From Pseudomonadota bacterium (GTDB lineage: Bacteria > Pseudomonadota > Gammaproteobacteria > Xanthomonadales > Xanthomonadaceae): 8,686 nt of DNA. This document shows, piece after piece, positions 6,692 to 8,686 of the stretch. Numbering within the stretch: the first letter of the stretch is position 1; every line of letters starts with the position of its first letter. The notes beneath the pieces are model-generated. The model made no database searches, was not told the origin of the DNA, and was given only the letters and a program-made list of their open reading frames with translations. The DNA lies in the NCBI GenBank assembly GCA_023391775.1, contig JAEWAG010000203.1:1-8686 (forward strand). Direction: 5' to 3'. The translations under genes were made by a program, and so were the position numbers.

Positions 6692-8683
6692 ATGAAGACC
6701 CTGCGTTACGCATTGCTTGGCCTGGCCCTGGCATGCGGGGCGGCCGAGGCCGCATCGACGTTGCCGGTGGAAGCGTTCGTCAAGCACCCGCTGTACGGCA
6801 CGGCCAAGATCTCGCCCAACGGCGAATACCTGGCGATCACCGTGGACCACGGCGACCAGGACGTGCTGACGATCATGCGCACCTCCGACCTGAAGATCCT
6901 CAAGGTCAACCAGCTGCCGGACAAGAAGAGCGTCGGCCAGTTCTACTGGGTCAGCCCGGAACGGCTGATGTTCAACGCGGTGCGCAAGATGGGCGGCTAC
7001 GCCCAGCCGTTCATGACCGGCGAGTGGTTCGCGGTCAACGCTGACGGCTCCCAGGCTCGGCCGCTGATCTTCTACGGCACCCGCGACGCCACCCAGCGTT
7101 CCAAGGCCGTAGGCAGCCAGACCTTCAGCCTGGTCGACACGCTCAAGGACGATGACGTCAACGTGGTCATGCGCGCGACCTCGCAGCGCTCGGCCGAGGG
7201 CGCCGGCACCGAGCTGGTGCTGATGGACACCATCACCGGCCGCCGCACTCCCATGGCGCGTGCGCCCAAGGAGAACTGCAACATCGTGCTCGACGCGGCC
7301 AAGCAGCCGCGGTTCTCGGTCTGCTCCTCCAGCCGCAACGAGGAAGGCGAGTACGACGAGCGCACCGAGCTGTACCGTCGTGACGGCCGCGAATGGACCC
7401 TGGTCAACGCATCCAAGACCGCCGGCAAGCATCTGTGGGTGGTGCGTGCGACCGAGGACGGCACCGTGTATGCGCTGGAGAGCGACAACAAGTCGCCGGC
7501 CGCGATCGGCACGCTGGACGTGGAGAGCGGCGAGTTCACCGCGCTTTACCAGGACACCGCGGCGGACATCTCCGACTACATCTGGTCCACCGACGACAAG
7601 ACCCTGGTGGGCGTGGTCACCGAGGCCGGCGCGCCGCAGGTCCGCCTGATCGACGAGGCGCACCCGGATGCGGAACTGTATGCCTCGCTGGCGCAGGCGT
7701 TCGACGGCGAGATCGTCGACTTCTCCAGCCACACCAGTGACGGGCGCAAGATCATCGTGTCGGTGGCCAGCGACAGCAATCCCGGCGAGCTGTACCTCTA
7801 CGACCGTGACACCGGGCAGGCGCGTTTCCTGATGGAACGCCGTCCGCAGCTGGACAAGAAGAAGATGGCGTCGGTCAAGCCGTTCAGCTTCACCAGCCGT
7901 GACGGCCTGCAGGTCTATGGCTACCTGACCATCCCCAACGGCTCGGATGGCCGCAACCTGCCGATGATCGTCAATCCGCACGGCGGCCCGATCGGCCCGC
8001 GTGACAACTGGACCTTCAACTGGGAGACCCAGCTGCTGGCCAGCCGTGGCTACGCGGTGCTGCAGGTCAACTACCGCGGCTCCGGTGGTTACGGCCAGGG
8101 CTTCCAGGACGCCGGCCACCAGCAGTGGGGCCAGGGCATCCAGAACGACATCATCGACGCCACCCAGTGGGCGATCAGCAACGGCCATGCCGACAAGGAC
8201 CGCATCTGCATCTACGGCGGCAGCTTCGGCGGCTATTCCTCGCTGATGGCGCCGATCCGCGCACCGGGCCTGTTCAAGTGCACCTTCGGCTATGTCGGCG
8301 TGTACGACGTGGAAATGATGTTCAAGCGGGGCGACATCCCGGAGCGCGAGTCGGGTCTGCGCTACCTGCGCCGGACCCACGGCACCGACCCCAATGTCTG
8401 GGCCCGGAACTCCCCGGCGCGTCGTGCCGCCGAGGTGAAGATCCCGGTCTACCTGGCCGCCGGCGCGCGCGACGAGCGCACGCCGCCGGAGCAGACCGAG
8501 TTGATGGAGCGGATGCTGCGCCAGGCGGGCAACCCGCCGGAAGGCGTGATCATCCAGTCCGGCGAGATGCATGGCTTCTACGACGTCGGCAACCGGGTCA
8601 AGCTGTACACCACCATGCTCGACTTCTTCTCCCGGCACATCGGCGGCGATGTGAAGGTCGGCGCGCCCGCGCGGGCGGATTGA
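6692..8683 (+). CDS. Exported S9 family peptidase (prolyl oligopeptidase / acylaminoacyl-peptidase type)
   Basis: This 663-residue serine peptidase belongs to the S9 clan of dipeptidyl/acylaminoacyl peptidases, which cut small peptides. It has a signal peptide of about 20 residues (hydrophobic core, AEA before the cut), so it should work in the periplasm. Cys15 sits in a poor lipobox (ALAC), so a lipoprotein form is possible but less likely. Residues from about 30 to 385 have the strand-rich, repeat-like look of the beta-propeller that restricts entry to short peptides. The catalytic alpha/beta hydrolase domain (about 395-655) has NPHGGP (428-433), the nucleophile elbow GGSFGGY with Ser511, GARDERTP with Asp594, and GEMHGF with His627. 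AAGGA (6681-6685) lies 6 nt before the ATG, a strong Shine-Dalgarno. It follows the TonB receptor gene on the same strand and probably processes peptides the receptor imports. The gene is complete, with its stop 3 nt before the window end. Confidence 0.94.
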   Translation: MKTLRYALLGLALACGAAEAASTLPVEAFVKHPLYGTAKISPNGEYLAITVDHGDQDVLTIMRTSDLKILKVNQLPDKKSVGQFYWVSPERLMFNAVRKMGGYAQPFMTGEWFAVNADGSQARPLIFYGTRDATQRSKAVGSQTFSLVDTLKDDDVNVVMRATSQRSAEGAGTELVLMDTITGRRTPMARAPKENCNIVLDAAKQPRFSVCSSSRNEEGEYDERTELYRRDGREWTLVNASKTAGKHLWVVRATEDGTVYALESDNKSPAAIGTLDVESGEFTALYQDTAADISDYIWSTDDKTLVGVVTEAGAPQVRLIDEAHPDAELYASLAQAFDGEIVDFSSHTSDGRKIIVSVASDSNPGELYLYDRDTGQARFLMERRPQLDKKKMASVKPFSFTSRDGLQVYGYLTIPNGSDGRNLPMIVNPHGGPIGPRDNWTFNWETQLLASRGYAVLQVNYRGSGGYGQGFQDAGHQQWGQGIQNDIIDATQWAISNGHADKDRICIYGGSFGGYSSLMAPIRAPGLFKCTFGYVGVYDVEMMFKRGDIPERESGLRYLRRTHGTDPNVWARNSPARRAAEVKIPVYLAAGARDERTPPEQTELMERMLRQAGNPPEGVIIQSGEMHGFYDVGNRVKLYTTMLDFFSRHIGGDVKVGAPARAD

Positions 8684-8686
8684 CGC

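Noticed and set aside
6545..8638. 697-residue minus-strand open frame opposite the S9 peptidase gene
   Set aside because: Long, but of low-complexity composition (Ala, Val, Arg, His, Asp) with no domain signs. The complete S9 peptidase with all catalytic residues is on the other strand.

Overview
The window is GC-rich, densely coding chromosomal DNA from a gammaproteobacterium, most likely of the Xanthomonadaceae/Lysobacteraceae (Lysobacter, Luteimonas, Pseudoxanthomonas or Stenotrophomonas type). This is inferred from the strong G/C third-position bias, the apbC-dcd gene pair, the large TonB-dependent receptor with a GSRIKR-type plug start, and its exported S9 peptidase partner. I could not run a search, so the genus is not fixed. 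I see no tRNA, rRNA, CRISPR array, insertion sequence or phage gene.

Region 1 (92-1692, + strand) is a compact gene string. A dienelactone hydrolase family protein overlaps a HIT family protein by 4 nt (ATGA). Two very small, related two-helix membrane proteins of the LiaI/DUF5668-like type follow. A strong bidirectional terminator (1734-1762) separates this string from the convergent genes of region 2.

Region 2 (1787-3545, - strand) holds apbC/mrp, an Fe-S cluster carrier ATPase, followed by dcd, the dCTP deaminase. Both are housekeeping genes. A candidate promoter of its own lies before dcd, and another candidate lies close to the apbC start codon.

Region 3 (3546-8683, + strand) begins with a 163-bp AT-richer divergent intergenic region containing back-to-back promoter candidates and TGTGACA repeats. 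It is followed by a 967-residue TonB-dependent outer-membrane receptor and a 663-residue exported S9 (prolyl oligopeptidase type) peptidase. The two genes lie 79 bp apart, and that gap holds a terminator-like hairpin just after another hairpin at the receptor stop codon. Receptor and peptidase plausibly form a peptide-uptake and peptide-cleavage unit in the outer membrane and periplasm, with the hairpins lowering peptidase expression relative to the receptor.

No wholly new system is evident. The points most worth a second look are the receptor-peptidase pair with its internal terminator, the three close cysteine pairs of the receptor, and the tandem small membrane proteins, the first of which is easily missed by annotation.
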